From positions 4,278,001-4,342,000 of the forward strand of contig NC_012872.2 of NCBI RefSeq assembly GCF_000003195.3: a stretch of 64,000 bases of DNA. Reading direction: 5' to 3'. Below the pieces are notes generated by a model. The model was not told the origin of the DNA. It searched no databases and worked only from the letters and a program-made list of their open reading frames with translations. Positions within the stretch are counted from its first letter, which is position 1, and each line of letters begins with the position of its first letter. Origin of the DNA: Sorghum bicolor (Eukaryota > Streptophyta > Magnoliopsida > Poales > Poaceae). Of this stretch, positions 54,018 to 64,000 are shown piece after piece. The translations under genes were made by a program, and so were the position numbers.

Positions 54018-55949
54018 CTAGATGCCTTTGCCCAGGTTTCCCATTTCATGTATCAATAGATTTATACTATTATACGAAGAACCTCCCACTTGCAAAGCCT
54101 TCCTTGCCTTAGCACCAAATTCTTTTGCTCTCATCCTTATCTCCTCTGCAGCCTCCCCCTCATCCATCAACTTGGACACAGCTGTCTCCACAGCATCCCT
54201 TGTCACTCTAGCCTCCTTTTGTTCATGCCCCCATGGTGTCACTGCTTTCACTCCAACCTCCACCCCAGTTTTCAGCACATCCACCACCAACCTTTCGTTC
54301 ACAAACTGCTCTGCAAAGTGTGGCCATGTGATCAAGGGCACGCCTGCACAGATGCCCTCTAATATTGAGTTCCACCCACAGTGTGTCATGAAACCTCCAA
54401 TAGATTTGTGCCACAGGATCATTACCTGTGGCGCCCAGCCCCTTATGATCAAGCCTCTGTCCTTTACTCGTTCTTCGAAGCCATCCGCGAGCCATTCCTC
54501 AACTTCTGGAGACTTATCTCCTGCTTTGATCACCCAGATGAACGGCTTGTTGGAAGATTCCAGACCTAGCCCCAGCTCAACAAGCTGCTGAGGTGCAGTA
54601 CAGGCCATACTGCCGAAGCTTACAAAGATCACCGAGCCTGAATTCATGGAATCAAGCCACTGCAAGCAATGTGCCTCATCCATTGAGGCCTTGTGTCCTC
54701 TTGCAGCCAAAGTGTTGCTGCCCTGATTGCACAGACACATTGGTCCTACTGTCCAAACCTTTTTCCCAGTAGTCTGCTCAAGGGACTCGATGTACAAAGC
54801 CTCCAGCTCTTGGAAGCTGTTTATGACAACACCAGTGGATCTCATCTCCTCCTCATACATGTTCTTACGGATTTGATCTAGACCAGGAGCAGGTAGTCTT
54901 CCAGGGCATTTTGCCTTTGTCAACTCAAGCAGCGTAGGGAATCCTGGGAAACTAATGAGCTCATTCTCATCTTCAACATGTTCCAGTAAGTTGTCGTGGA
55001 CAACGATGTACCTGCAAAACATAATTATATTCTATTTAATCACATTATGCTCCAAACTTGTTTCCTGTTACTGCCAGTTCTTAGTCAGCATGTTATTGTT
55101 GAATTTCTGCCATTATTGGTTGGAGTGTAAACTAAAATATTGTTGCTGATTAATTAGTAGTACTCTGATTATTTTTTTTCTTTTCATTACACTCATAAAA
55201 AACATTTCTTAGTAGTGCTTAGATGAATGCTTTCCTTTATTTTTCACGTACGTAATTGCTTTTGGCCATGTTTATTTCCACTTATAATCAGATTTTCAGT
55301 GCAAAAAAACGAGAGTCCCACCAAACGCTTTGGTTATTTCTGCTTATATTCTACTTCTGCTTCAGAACTTTGAAGTAGCTAAATCGATAATTAAAAAAAA
55401 ATATCCTCATTGTATGACGGTTATAAGCAGAAAAAAAATATGAACTTTGAACTACGCAAGGTACGCGAAGCCGCAGAAGCCATTAAACGTCAGTCTTGGG
55501 ATACCAAACTCCCTTGCGATGTCACCTGTCCACCAGTGCATCATGTCTGATATGAAGCAGCTTGGAGATTGGCGTTGCTGGCTGAGGTATGCAACGAGTG
55601 GCTCCCGAAGCGCTGCGCAGGCATCCAAGAAGTTCTTGAACAGATCTCTGGATTTGAGCATGTCGGCGTTCTCGCATCCTTCAGGCAGGCCAAACTCAAC
55701 GGCGGGGAAGTGGAGCTTGACGAACTGGATCGCGAGGCCTGCTGCCGCCACGTGATCGATGAACCCTGTGATCCTGGAGGCGTTCAGTGGTGTGGTGATG
55801 AAGCTGACCTGCGCGCCATGCTTGGCTAGCAGGTATGCCATGTCAGTCATGGGGATGGTGTGGCCCTGTGCCATCATTGGAACAAGCACAAAGTGTGTCC
55901 TCTCAGAGGCGTTCAGGTTATGGGCGAGTGCTTGGGTGGCAGAGGCCAT
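54018..55949 (-). CDS. UDP-glycosyltransferase, UGT73-like, tandem copy with lost splice donor
   Basis: Minus-strand duplicate of the gene at 46904-48928. Exon 2 (55011-54018) is the same length, with intact acceptor and PSPG box (HCGWNSILEG; Thr to Ile against copy 1). Exon 1 starts at 55949. At its end the donor CCAG/GTATTT of copy 1 has gone: after TAC CTT the sequence reads GCGTAG, so without splicing the protein stops at 165 residues. A GT in GC/GTAGTT (exon end 55456) would splice in frame to exon 2 and give a 495-aa protein lacking only one Arg, but the context is a poor donor. The gene may be a weakly spliced functional copy or a young pseudogene. The intron has lost about 100 bp next to the donor. 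Confidence 0.75.
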
Positions 55950-56124
55950 GGCTGTGGCTGGTGAAGTGGAGAAGCATACACTGGTTATTCTAGGAGAGGT
56001 GAGGTTACGTTGTATGCTGTTTGAAGCCATGTGGAGATAGCAGCTGAGGTAAATATATGTAGTGTCTGTTCCTTGTGGGCTGGTTTGGTGACGCATGTAC
56101 ATACGTCATGTTATGTCGTCGATT

Positions 56125-56728
56125 GCTACTACTAAACCATCAACGTTGCAAGGCTCTACATGCTACTTCGATGCTTCATTGCTGTCTGATAACATCAATA
56201 CTAATCCACGGCAGGCAGGGTTAGACATTTTCATCCTAAACTTGCAGGCTACTCTAATCCAATACATCAACATCCAAGCTCGACTACAGATGTGCACTTA
56301 TATGCTCATGGCAGAATCAGCAGCCCTAGCTCTAGCTGCTTTGATCGTCAGCAAGCTCAACATCACAGAGTGCTCATTCCTATCTGAGTGTGAGTAGTTG
56401 GTGCGCTTCATCAACTCTCTGGTCTCTCCAATCCTCCTAACTGGAGAATAAAGTCTTTCACTCAGATCTTCAGTAATCTATATAGGGCTAATTCTTCAAA
56501 ACTCCTAAAGATTAGCAGGAACTTCAACTCCAGAGCAGATTCCTTAGCACGTCAAGCTCTCAGTTCTCAATTTATAGGTCTTCAGTTTGGGTGTTCTCAT
56601 CAGCATGGCTTAGACCATTGTTTTATTTCTGAAGCTCTACATTCTGTAAACTTGTACAATGTACTTATACTTACTGCGCGTTGCTGCTAATGAATAGAAA
56701 TTTATGATTGCTGTAAAAAAAAAAGCAA
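56125..56728 (+). mobile_element. LINE fragment with RNase H domain
   Basis: Plus-strand translation shows a reverse-transcriptase-associated RNase H-like stretch (CYFDAS at about 56163, MAESAALALAALIVSKL at about 56305), then, after frame breaks, NSRADSLARQAL-like coding and an untranslated tail ending in ten A. This fits a 5'-truncated, decayed L1-type element. It lies about 180-780 bp upstream of the damaged UGT gene and is absent from unit 1. Target duplication not found. Confidence 0.6.
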
Positions 56729-57030
56729 TTTGCCACAGCTTTGTTGCCAGAGTCGTGGTTACAATATTGGATAGAGCTTCTAAGTCTGAGTGCCAATTCT
56801 TCCCAGGCGGGCCTCATCTATTTGGAAAAGTAAACTGGATCCCTGGGCCCCTTCATTTTGGAAAGATGCACTTGTCAATCTTGCATGCGCACGCGTACTT
56901 CCAGTCCAGAAATACCTGCTCTGATTAGTCATCGTCAGCTGCCATATCACTGAGTATACGTATAAGATTCCAGGATATCCTCTCAGGGTGATATACTCGC
57001 TGTTTCTAAAGAAGAAAAAAAGATCAATTA

Positions 57031-57261
57031 GGCCTTGTTTAGTTCGCAAAAAATTTTAAGATTCTCCGTCACATCGAATCTTTGGTCGCATGCATGGAGC
57101 ATTAAATATAGACGAAAATAAAAACTAATTGCACAGTTTACTTGTAATTTGTGAGATGAATCTTTTGAGTCTAGTTACTCTATGATTAGATAATGTTTGT
57201 CAAATAAAGCCGAAATGCTACAGTAGCCAAAAACAAAAGTTTTTGCGAACTAAACAAGGCC
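57031..57261 (-). mobile_element. Tourist-like MITE (family 1), inserted after the duplication
   Basis: GGCCTTGTTTAGTTCGC ... GCGAACTAAACAAGGCC with TTA/TTA flanks. Unit 1 keeps the empty site (CAATTAGTTTCAAA at 49645). Confidence 0.9.
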
Positions 57262-57599
57262 TTAGTTTCAAAAATATCTCGGGTTATTTATGCTGAATCT
57301 ACTTTTCTAGTTTCCTGTCTCACAAGCTGAGGCTGCGATGCATGCTGTTTCAAAATTCCTCTTTGCTGTCTGGTCTGTTACTTTGGATCCTCTTTTTGTT
57401 ATCTCTTATATGTTCACTTTCTCTTCTTTGATCACCATTTTTCATGTAGATATATCACATGTATTATTTTAATTGACAGGGTAAAATCCTGTTTTTTATG
57501 AAAGCAACAGCGTTTACAAAAAGATCCACACACACAACGCTTGGATTGCCAGCTTACAAGTACACGGCACAAAGCTGTAACAAAGTACCCAGACACCTA

Positions 57600-57891
57600 G
57601 GTCTTGTTTAGTTTACCCCGAAAACCAAAAAGTTTTCAAGATTCTCCGTCACATCAAATCTTTCGACACATGCATGAAGCATTAAATATAGACGAAAATA
57701 AAAACTAATTGCACAGTTTACCTGTAAATCGCGAGACGAATCTTTTGATCCTAGTTTTTTTTCTTGAATACGCAGGAGATCTGCGCATCGGCTGGCTGGC
57801 TAGTTAGTCCATAATTGGACAATATTTGCCACAAACAAACAAAAGTGCTACAGTAGCGAAATCCAAAATCTTTTCGCATCTAAACAAGACC
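57600..57891 (-). mobile_element. Tourist-like MITE (family 1), inserted after the duplication, itself interrupted
   Basis: GGTCTTGTTTAGTTTACC ... ATCTAAACAAGACC with CTA/CTA flanks. Absent from unit 1 near 49985. About 45 bp (57755-57799) inside it are foreign: a T-run followed by CTTGAATACGCAGGAGAT, flanked by CTAG. They look like the inverse of a retroelement 3' tail. Confidence 0.8.
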
Positions 57892-58535
57892 CTACAAAGG
57901 ATTAAAAACAGAGTACAACAAGATAAGCATCCACGCAGCTTCAGCTATAGAACGCCCCCACATCCATATTTTTAGTTTGCTTCCAGAAATCCTCTAGCCA
58001 GCTTTTCATCAGCCAAGACTTGTTGTCCAAAATTTTCCTGTCCCCATCCTTCAACAACACACGCCATCTCTGCAATAGCTAATTTTATATATGAATCACG
58101 CGTGTTATTTTATACCATACAATCTTAAAATGTCTCATATATTACCTATGCTGGGATCATTTTAATGTTCTATTACGTCTTTGATGTCGACGGGTGGAAA
58201 GTGATTATGTTAGGCGTAGATCCAGTTTGGCAAGACTCTGCCATCTTCTAAAAGGGCTTCTGCTTCTGCTTCTTTTGTGGAGTTAACGGTTGGCAAAAAC
58301 GGCTCTGATGATAGATTTATAATAATTTGATTCATATCTATAAGGAGGAACCGGGATGAAGAACAGTATTTTACTCCACAATTTAAAAACAGCCATGTCT
58401 CTTTGAGACTCCTTATAAAGAAACATTTTTTTTTAAAATCTGTTTGGTACAGCTCCATGGCAAGAGCCGCTGTGCTAAAAGGCCCTTATTCGACACAAGG
58501 ATAAACAATTTGGAAACAGCCAGGTCCGTAAGGTA

Positions 58536-58774
58536 GGCCTTGTTTTTCCTAAAGAAATTTGCAAAATCTTTCACATTCTCCGTCACATCGAATCTTGCGA
58601 CACATGCATAAAGCATTAAATATAGATAAAAAATAACTAATTACACAGTTTAGCTGTAATTTGTGAGATGAATCTTTTGAGCCTAGTCAATCCATGATTA
58701 GACAATATTTATCAAATACAAACGAAAGTGCTACACTGACTATTTTGTAAAAAAAATTGGAACTAAATAAGGCC
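58536..58774 (-). mobile_element. Tourist-like MITE (family 1), unit 2 only
   Basis: GGCCTTGTTTTTCC ... GGAACTAAATAAGGCC with GTA/ATA flanks. Unit 1 reads AAGATAGTCGGACC at 50578 without it. Confidence 0.8.
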
Positions 58775-58978
58775 ATATTCGGACCAGATGCAAACAAGGT
58801 ACTCCTGTAACCTATTATTTTTGCCTTTTTCCTTTTAAGAAAAGAGCTGTGTTGAGCAATTTGGCTAGAAAACGCAGACAATTGGCAATTTTGGTGGTCT
58901 TATTGTAACTATGTTGACCAATTTGGCTAGAAAACGCAGACAATTCGCAAATCACCAAGTTCTTGGGTGTTTTCGAGT

Positions 58979-59219
58979 AAATTATATTTTATTCTAAGAA
59001 TCTTTGAGAGTCAAAGTATCTCAAACTTGACAAAATTTATATAATAAAATAATAATATTTATAATATCAACTAAGTATCATTAGATTTCTCATTAATTAT
59101 ATTATTATAATATATTTATTTGACGTCATAAATTTTCGTAAGTTTTTTTATAATTTTAGTCGAATTTGAAATTCTTTGACTTAATTTTTGAAATATCTTA
59201 TAATTTGGAATATAGGAAA
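58979..59219. mobile_element. Stowaway-like MITE remnant (pair of 50784-51056)
   Basis: Same body (AATCTTTGAGAGTCAAAG, ATCATTAGATTTCTCATTAA) with both ends worn. Confidence 0.55.
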
Positions 59220-59350
59220 TATACGAGTTACTAAAGCATACCAGTGGGCGCCAACTAGTCCATTCGCTCGGCCCATGACTTTTAGACGAGCGAAGGCTTA
59301 CGTGGAGAATCTGTACACGACTACACGTACACGAGATGCGCAGTTTGCCA

Positions 59351-59800
59351 TTCTTCCTTTGAACCTTCCAAAGGAGATGTGCACTGTATTCATCCAGCGA
59401 CCAGTGGCCAGTGGTCACCAGACCAGACATCCCATGCGGATCCGTGGACTGCATTGGACAGCCGCCAGACCAGACAATAGAGAAGAGTCGTCCCCAATCA
59501 GTGAGATCCGAAAGACGGCGACAACGGAGCTTCGCTCCGCGCAGACGTCAGCGCGTCACCCTTCTAGAACCTCTCCCTTTCTAGAACAGCTTTTGACCGC
59601 CACAGGCACCCGCTGTAGTACACCACATCCACATGCGTCCTTTCACACCATCTCCTCTTTATTTTGAGTAAATCCATCTCCTCTTTATTGATACCAGGCA
59701 AGGTGGAAGGATCCTAGCATTAACCATGGTTCTAATCATATTACGATTTGCTCTCCTTAACAGCATGATTATTTTCTAGCCTGTAGCAGTAACCATAGGA
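59351..59800. other. Intergenic DNA between duplication B and the copia element
   Basis: The unduplicated flank. No gene recognised; two CTAGAAC words lie near 59566 and 59581. Confidence 0.4.
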
Positions 59801-59899
59801 TCGCTGTAATCTTTACTTAACGGTACAGTAGTGGCTAGCGTGTAACACCTGCCACGGTGTATAAACGGTTAGAAATTTAGACATTTTACTGTTTGATTT

Positions 59900-60911
59900 A
59901 ATCCAGAAAATTACGCATAATATTGTGGTGGCATATATGTACACGTGTGCAATTTTATCACTACTCAGATTAGAGACATACATTGCAAATACTACTGCAA
60001 CAACAGCAGACATACTTCGTTTAAGATTGTACCTAGAGGAGGGACCAGTGCCGAAGGCACCGGCGGCTCCATTCGCACTAGTCGACATAGTGCGTTGCTC
60101 GAAGTAGCGGACCACAGTCGGTGCAGAAAGATGTTCGCAGTGCAGTCCCGCGAACGTCCACCAGGAAGAAGACGAAGTAGTCGATCTCGATCCGCGCGAA
60201 CGTCCACCAGGAAGAAGACCCGCCGGAGTGGAAGAAGACGATCTCGCCGGTGAGCAGTCGCGGAAGACGCTCCCCAAAAACCTGATTGCCCGCAACACCC
60301 GAGCAGGTGTCTCGATGCAAGGCGTCGGGTTCCGGAGGCCTGCTCTCCCGATCTCTGTGCGCGCAGAGGTTCGGGACGGGAATGGACAGAGAGCAACTCG
60401 ACAGGAAGAGAAAAGACTGAGAGACTGAGTGTGTTCTCGCAGGTATGGAAGGAGTGGGTGCGTATGGTATATATAGGCCTCAGGAGGAAACATCTGATTG
60501 ATGACCATTAATCTCATTTAATTGCCATAAACCGACTCAATCAATTAGCAATTAATTGCCATTAATTACACAACGGTCAGATCCCGTTTTTCCTCCCTTT
60601 CCTTATTCACCACGCATGCGCCACGTCACGTCTGGTCTGGTCCTCGTGTGCCATGTCACACTCGCTCGTCTAGACAAGACAAGACAAGACACGCCTCGGC
60701 TCGGCTCGGCGGCGGCGGCGCGCGTGTGTGGCACCCCTTCACCCTCCCTCAACTTCTCTATAGGGGCTAACAAAGGCCACCTATTTAAGTTGAGTTAACA
60801 CAAGGTCAATCATCAATATGGTACTAAACCATTTTCATAATAGCATTAATTATGGGCCCTTGAATTAATCATCAAATATAAATATGGGCTAATGGCCCAT
60901 TATATTCAACA
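59900..60911 (-). repeat. 3' LTR of the copia element (outer end approximate)
   Basis: On the minus strand the LTR starts TGTTGAATATAATGGGCC at 60911, directly after a purine-rich tract (AAATAGGTGGGGAT, 60926-60913). CCTATATATACC near 60465 is a likely promoter TATA box. A 48-bp period repeat containing GTCTTCTTCCTGGTGGACGT occurs twice at about 60145-60215. The outer CA end cannot be fixed because the 5' LTR is outside the window. Confidence 0.65.
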
Positions 60912-60912
60912 A

Positions 60913-60926
60913 TCCCCACCTATTTC
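60913..60926 (-). other. Polypurine tract of the copia element
   Basis: AAATAGGTGGGGAT just before the LTR start, the plus-strand primer site of LTR retrotransposons. Confidence 0.6.
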
Positions 60927-61456
60927 TAGGGCACATAAGAAAAGCTCTCGAGTTTCCATGTCGTTTCATATACCAGTCGTTTCGGTGGAGACTGTTAAGT
61001 TGAACTTCCACCTAGAGTACAGACTACACTTAGCCACAACTTGAACAATGGACTATGCCTTGAATTGCAAGTTTTGTGTGATATAAGTTTCGTCTACACT
61101 CATAACTGATACCGGGTTGCATGAACATCCCCTCTGGTTGAAGCATATAAGTCATACTTCTGGCCCATTCATGAGTATCTAGAGATCACCCAAAAATCTC
61201 ATAGACTGTGACTAGCAGTCAAACTCATATAGGTGTATTCCTTAAAGATGTTCTGTAGGACAACATCTATCGCTTCACAAGCCGCTTTGGAATACATTAA
61301 GGTATATAGCCACCCTTCCTTACAGACTTAGGAAAGAAGTGCAATTGAGATGAGTTAAGTAAAGGGTCTTTCCTCACAATCTACTTCTGGCTTGTTTCAC
61401 CATTCTACTTCACGGGATCTCCGATCACATAGAACAGGTTGCCACCATGGTAGACC
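60927..61456 (-). other. Untranslated stretch between copia pol and the 3' LTR
   Basis: About 530 bp with no open frame of note, internal to the retrotransposon. Confidence 0.6.
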
Positions 61457-64000
61457 TCACGTGGGTCTCAAACCCATCTCACTCGATGCACTATCTATCA
61501 CATTACGTGATAGTCCCTTTGTGTATTGATCTGCCAGATTCTTGGACGTATGAACATAGTCCAATGCTATAACTCCGGAGTTTCTCAACTTTCTGACAGT
61601 CTTCAAACGCCGTTTGACATGCCTAGTAGACTTCATGTTGTCCTTAGAACTGTTGACTTTAGTGATCACTGTTTGATTGTCACAGTTCATGGAAATAGCC
61701 GGCACAGGTTTTTCAACCACCGGTAGATCCATCAGGAGTTCACGAAGCCACTCAGCCTCAGCACCGGCAGTGTCTAATGCTGTGAGTTCTGCTTCCATGG
61801 TTGACTTCGTTAAGATAGTCTGCTTGCAAGACTTCCATGAAACAGCGCCACCTCCAAGCAGAAACACATATCCACTTGTGGCCTTTAACACATCAGCATC
61901 AGATATCCAGTTTGCATCACAATAACCCTCTAATACCTTCGGGTATCCGGTATAGTGAATGCCATAGCTCACAGTACCTTTCAAATAGCGCATCACTCTC
62001 TCAAGAGCTTGCCAATGAATATCTCCCGGATTTGACACAAACCGGCTAAGTTTGCTCACTGCAAACGAGATATCAGGCCTCGTGGCACTAGCAAGGTACA
62101 TCAATGAGCCTATAATTTGGGAGAATCTTAGTTGATCCCTTGCTATTCTTCGATTTTTCCTCAATAGCACACTAGGATCATAAGGCGTAGGAGCAGATTG
62201 ACAGTCACTGTACCCAAAGCGACTTAAAATCTTTTCCACATAGTGGGACTGCACAAGTGTTATCCCACCATTGCCTTCTCTTGAAAGCTTAATGTTTAGA
62301 ATAACATCAGCTTCTTCCAAATCTTTCATCTCAAAGTTATTAGACAAAAAGTCTTTAACTTCCTTGATCACAACAAGGCTTGTCCCAAAGATCAGTATGT
62401 CATCCACGTACAGACAAAGGATCACACCTTCACCCCCACCAAACCGATAGTACACACATCTGTCAGCTTCATTAACAGCAAAGCCGGCAGAAGTTAAGGT
62501 TCTGTCAAACTTCTCATGCCATTGTTTTGGAGCTTGTTTTAGGCCATAAAGGGATTTTAATAACTTACACACCTTGCCCTTTTCACCACTTGTTACAAAT
62601 CCATCAGGCTGATCCATATAGATCTCTTTCTCTAACTCTCCATTTAGGAAAGCTGTCTTCACATCCATCTGATGAATGAGAAGACCATGAGAGGCAGCCA
62701 AAGACAATAACACTCGAATTGTGGTCAAACGGGCAACAGGTGAATAAGTATCAAAGAAATCTTCCCCTTCTCTTTGGGTATAACCCTTAGCCACAAGCCT
62801 AGCCTTGTACCTCTCAATTGTACCATCAGGCCTAAGCTTTTTCTTAAACACCCATTTGCACCCTATAGGTTTGCACCCATAAGGTCGTTCAACCACTTCC
62901 CAAGTTCCATTAGACATTATAGAATCCATCTCATTCCTTATTGCTTCCTTCCACAAGTCAGCATCAGGAGAGGAAAATGCCTCTTTAATGGTTGTTGGGG
63001 TATCATCCACGAGGTACACAATATAGTCATCTCCAAAAGACTTCACTTTTCTTTGTCTTTTGCTCATTCGAGTGACTACATTATCATCCTCCTCAGGATA
63101 GTGAACATGGGGTTCCTCAGATTGTTCTATCGGAATAAATTGCTCATGGGAGTTTATAGACTCATGACTAGAAATATTAGGTGTACTTTTCATAGGAAAC
63201 TCACTTTCAAAGAATGTTGCATCTCTAGATTCCATTATAGTACCAACATGCATATCTGGTACTCCAGAGTTTATGATTAAGAACCTATACCCTATGCTGT
63301 GAGTAGCATAACCAAGGAAAATACAGTCAACTGTCTTAGGTTCGAGTTTGCGTTTCTTGTTTATTGGCACATTCACTTTAGCCAAACAACCCCAAGTACG
63401 CAAATAAGAGACATTTACTCTTTTCTTTTCCCATTCCTCAAATGGTGTGATTTCTTTATTCTTTGTAGGAACTCTATTCAGGACATGACTCGCTGTCAAT
63501 ATCGCCTCACCCCACCATTCCATAGATAGACCCAAAGTCTCTAACATGGCGTTAACCATCTCAGTTAGAGTACGGTTCTTTCTTTCGGCAATCCCATTGG
63601 ACTGTGGTGAGTATGGCGGTGTCCTCTCATGAATAATTCCATGTTCTACGCAGAAGTCAGAAAAATCACTTGAAAAATATTCTCCACCACGATCGGACCT
63701 TAAGCGTTTAATTTTCCTCTCAAGTTGATTTTCGACTTCAGCTTTATAGGCTTTAAAATATTGTAATGCTTCATCCTTTGTTTTAAGCAAGTACACATGA
63801 CAAAATCTAGTACAATCGTCTATAAAAGTGATGAAGTATCGTTTACCACCTTTAGTCAACTCACCATTCATCTCGCATAGATCGGAATGGATTAATTCAA
63901 ATGGTGCCAAGTTCCTCGCCTCCGCAGCCTTGTGAGGCTTGCGAGGTTGCTTGGATTGCACGCATACATGGCACTTAGAACCTTTGACTAAATTAAATTT
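61457..64000 (-). CDS. Ty1/copia retrotransposon Pol polyprotein (partial, runs off the window)
   Basis: Minus-strand frame open from the window edge (848 codons) to a stop at 61457. In order it shows the end of the integrase zinc finger ([15 protein letters not shown]), the integrase core ([18 protein letters not shown] and [14 protein letters not shown] holding the D, D and E), the linker with WGCLAKV, reverse transcriptase ([14 protein letters not shown], [28 protein letters not shown]), and RNase H ([26 protein letters not shown]). The pol order integrase-RT-RNase H is diagnostic of copia. No frameshift or stop is seen in this part, so the element may be young. Gag, protease and the 5' LTR lie beyond 64000. 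Confidence 0.93.
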   Translation of the reverse strand, partial: KFNLVKGSKCHVCVQSKQPRKPHKAAEARNLAPFELIHSDLCEMNGELTKGGKRYFITFIDDCTRFCHVYLLKTKDEALQYFKAYKAEVENQLERKIKRLRSDRGGEYFSSDFSDFCVEHGIIHERTPPYSPQSNGIAERKNRTLTEMVNAMLETLGLSMEWWGEAILTASHVLNRVPTKNKEITPFEEWEKKRVNVSYLRTWGCLAKVNVPINKKRKLEPKTVDCIFLGYATHSIGYRFLIINSGVPDMHVGTIMESRDATFFESEFPMKSTPNISSHESINSHEQFIPIEQSEEPHVHYPEEDDNVVTRMSKRQRKVKSFGDDYIVYLVDDTPTTIKEAFSSPDADLWKEAIRNEMDSIMSNGTWEVVERPYGCKPIGCKWVFKKKLRPDGTIERYKARLVAKGYTQREGEDFFDTYSPVARLTTIRVLLSLAASHGLLIHQMDVKTAFLNGELEKEIYMDQPDGFVTSGEKGKVCKLLKSLYGLKQAPKQWHEKFDRTLTSAGFAVNEADRCVYYRFGGGEGVILCLYVDDILIFGTSLVVIKEVKDFLSNNFEMKDLEEADVILNIKLSREGNGGITLVQSHYVEKILSRFGYSDCQSAPTPYDPSVLLRKNRRIARDQLRFSQIIGSLMYLASATRPDISFAVSKLSRFVSNPGDIHWQALERVMRYLKGTVSYGIHYTGYPKVLEGYCDANWISDADVLKATSGYVFLLGGGAVSWKSCKQTILTKSTMEAELTALDTAGAEAEWLRELLMDLPVVEKPVPAISMNCDNQTVITKVNSSKDNMKSTRHVKRRLKTVRKLRNSGVIALDYVHTSKNLADQYTKGLSRNVIDSASSEMGLRPT

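Larger units (their letters stand above)
52654..59350 (+). repeat. Tandem duplication B, unit 2 (contains the splice-site-damaged UGT gene)
   Basis: Begins with ACAGCTGAATATCTGTAGCC directly after the end of unit 1 and ends with the same GAGATGCGCAGTTTGCC. Coding exons of the two UGT copies are nearly identical, so the duplication is fairly recent. Insertions private to unit 2 are a 293-bp block (53597), a LINE fragment (about 56125) and three family-1 MITEs. Confidence 0.88.

Overview
This is a 64 kb piece of plant nuclear DNA, almost certainly from a panicoid grass and most probably Sorghum or a close Andropogoneae relative (inferred from intron-bearing plant genes, strongly GC-rich 5' exon ends next to AT-rich intergenic DNA, and a dense swarm of grass-type MITEs). 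There are no operons, CRISPR arrays or ribosome binding sites; each gene is its own transcription unit.

Layout. 1-27 kb is gene-poor and built mostly from transposons and duplicated intergenic DNA: hAT elements (177-337, 8381-9456, 18387-19720, 22070-25821), long-TIR Mutator-like or foldback elements (about 1256-2405, 14872-15639), a Helitron end (16271), a solo LTR (19110-19567), and a roughly 3 kb direct duplication (7576-10910 and 11283-14105) carrying an intact 190-aa ORF in one copy and a wreck of it in the other. The 22070-25821 hAT element looks complete: 8-bp target duplication, matching ends, TATA box and an intact 742-aa transposase. A small 99-aa gene with TATA box, 5'UTR intron and polyA signal lies at 16.74-17.75 kb (minus).

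28-46 kb is the gene-rich part: a 2-hydroxyacyl-CoA lyase/oxalyl-CoA decarboxylase gene (27950-31237, +), a seven-exon gene for a plant protein with an HNH-like N-terminal motif and coiled coil (33396-36434, +), a BTB-less NPH3-family gene (36947-40735, -), and an intronless DYW-type PPR organelle RNA-editing factor (43646-45859, +). A 922-bp near-perfect palindrome with a 10-bp target duplication sits between the first two.

46-59 kb holds two head-to-tail copies of a unit of about 6.7 kb, each with a two-exon family-1 UDP-glycosyltransferase gene (UGT73-like) on the minus strand. The upstream copy (46904-48928) is intact. The downstream copy (54018-55949) has lost its 5' splice site to a deletion with templated filler, but an in-frame substitute GT is present. 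Comparing the two units shows which transposons inserted after the duplication. The window ends in a Ty1/copia retrotransposon on the minus strand (about 59.9-64.0 kb), cut by the window edge.

The genes form no shared pathway visible here: peroxide/oxalate-type acyl-CoA metabolism, auxin/phototropism-type signalling, organelle RNA editing and small-molecule glycosylation are unrelated neighbours. The main story is genome dynamics: at least 16 copies of one Tourist-like MITE family (ends GGCCTTGTTTAGTT), nested insertions, and three separate local duplications.
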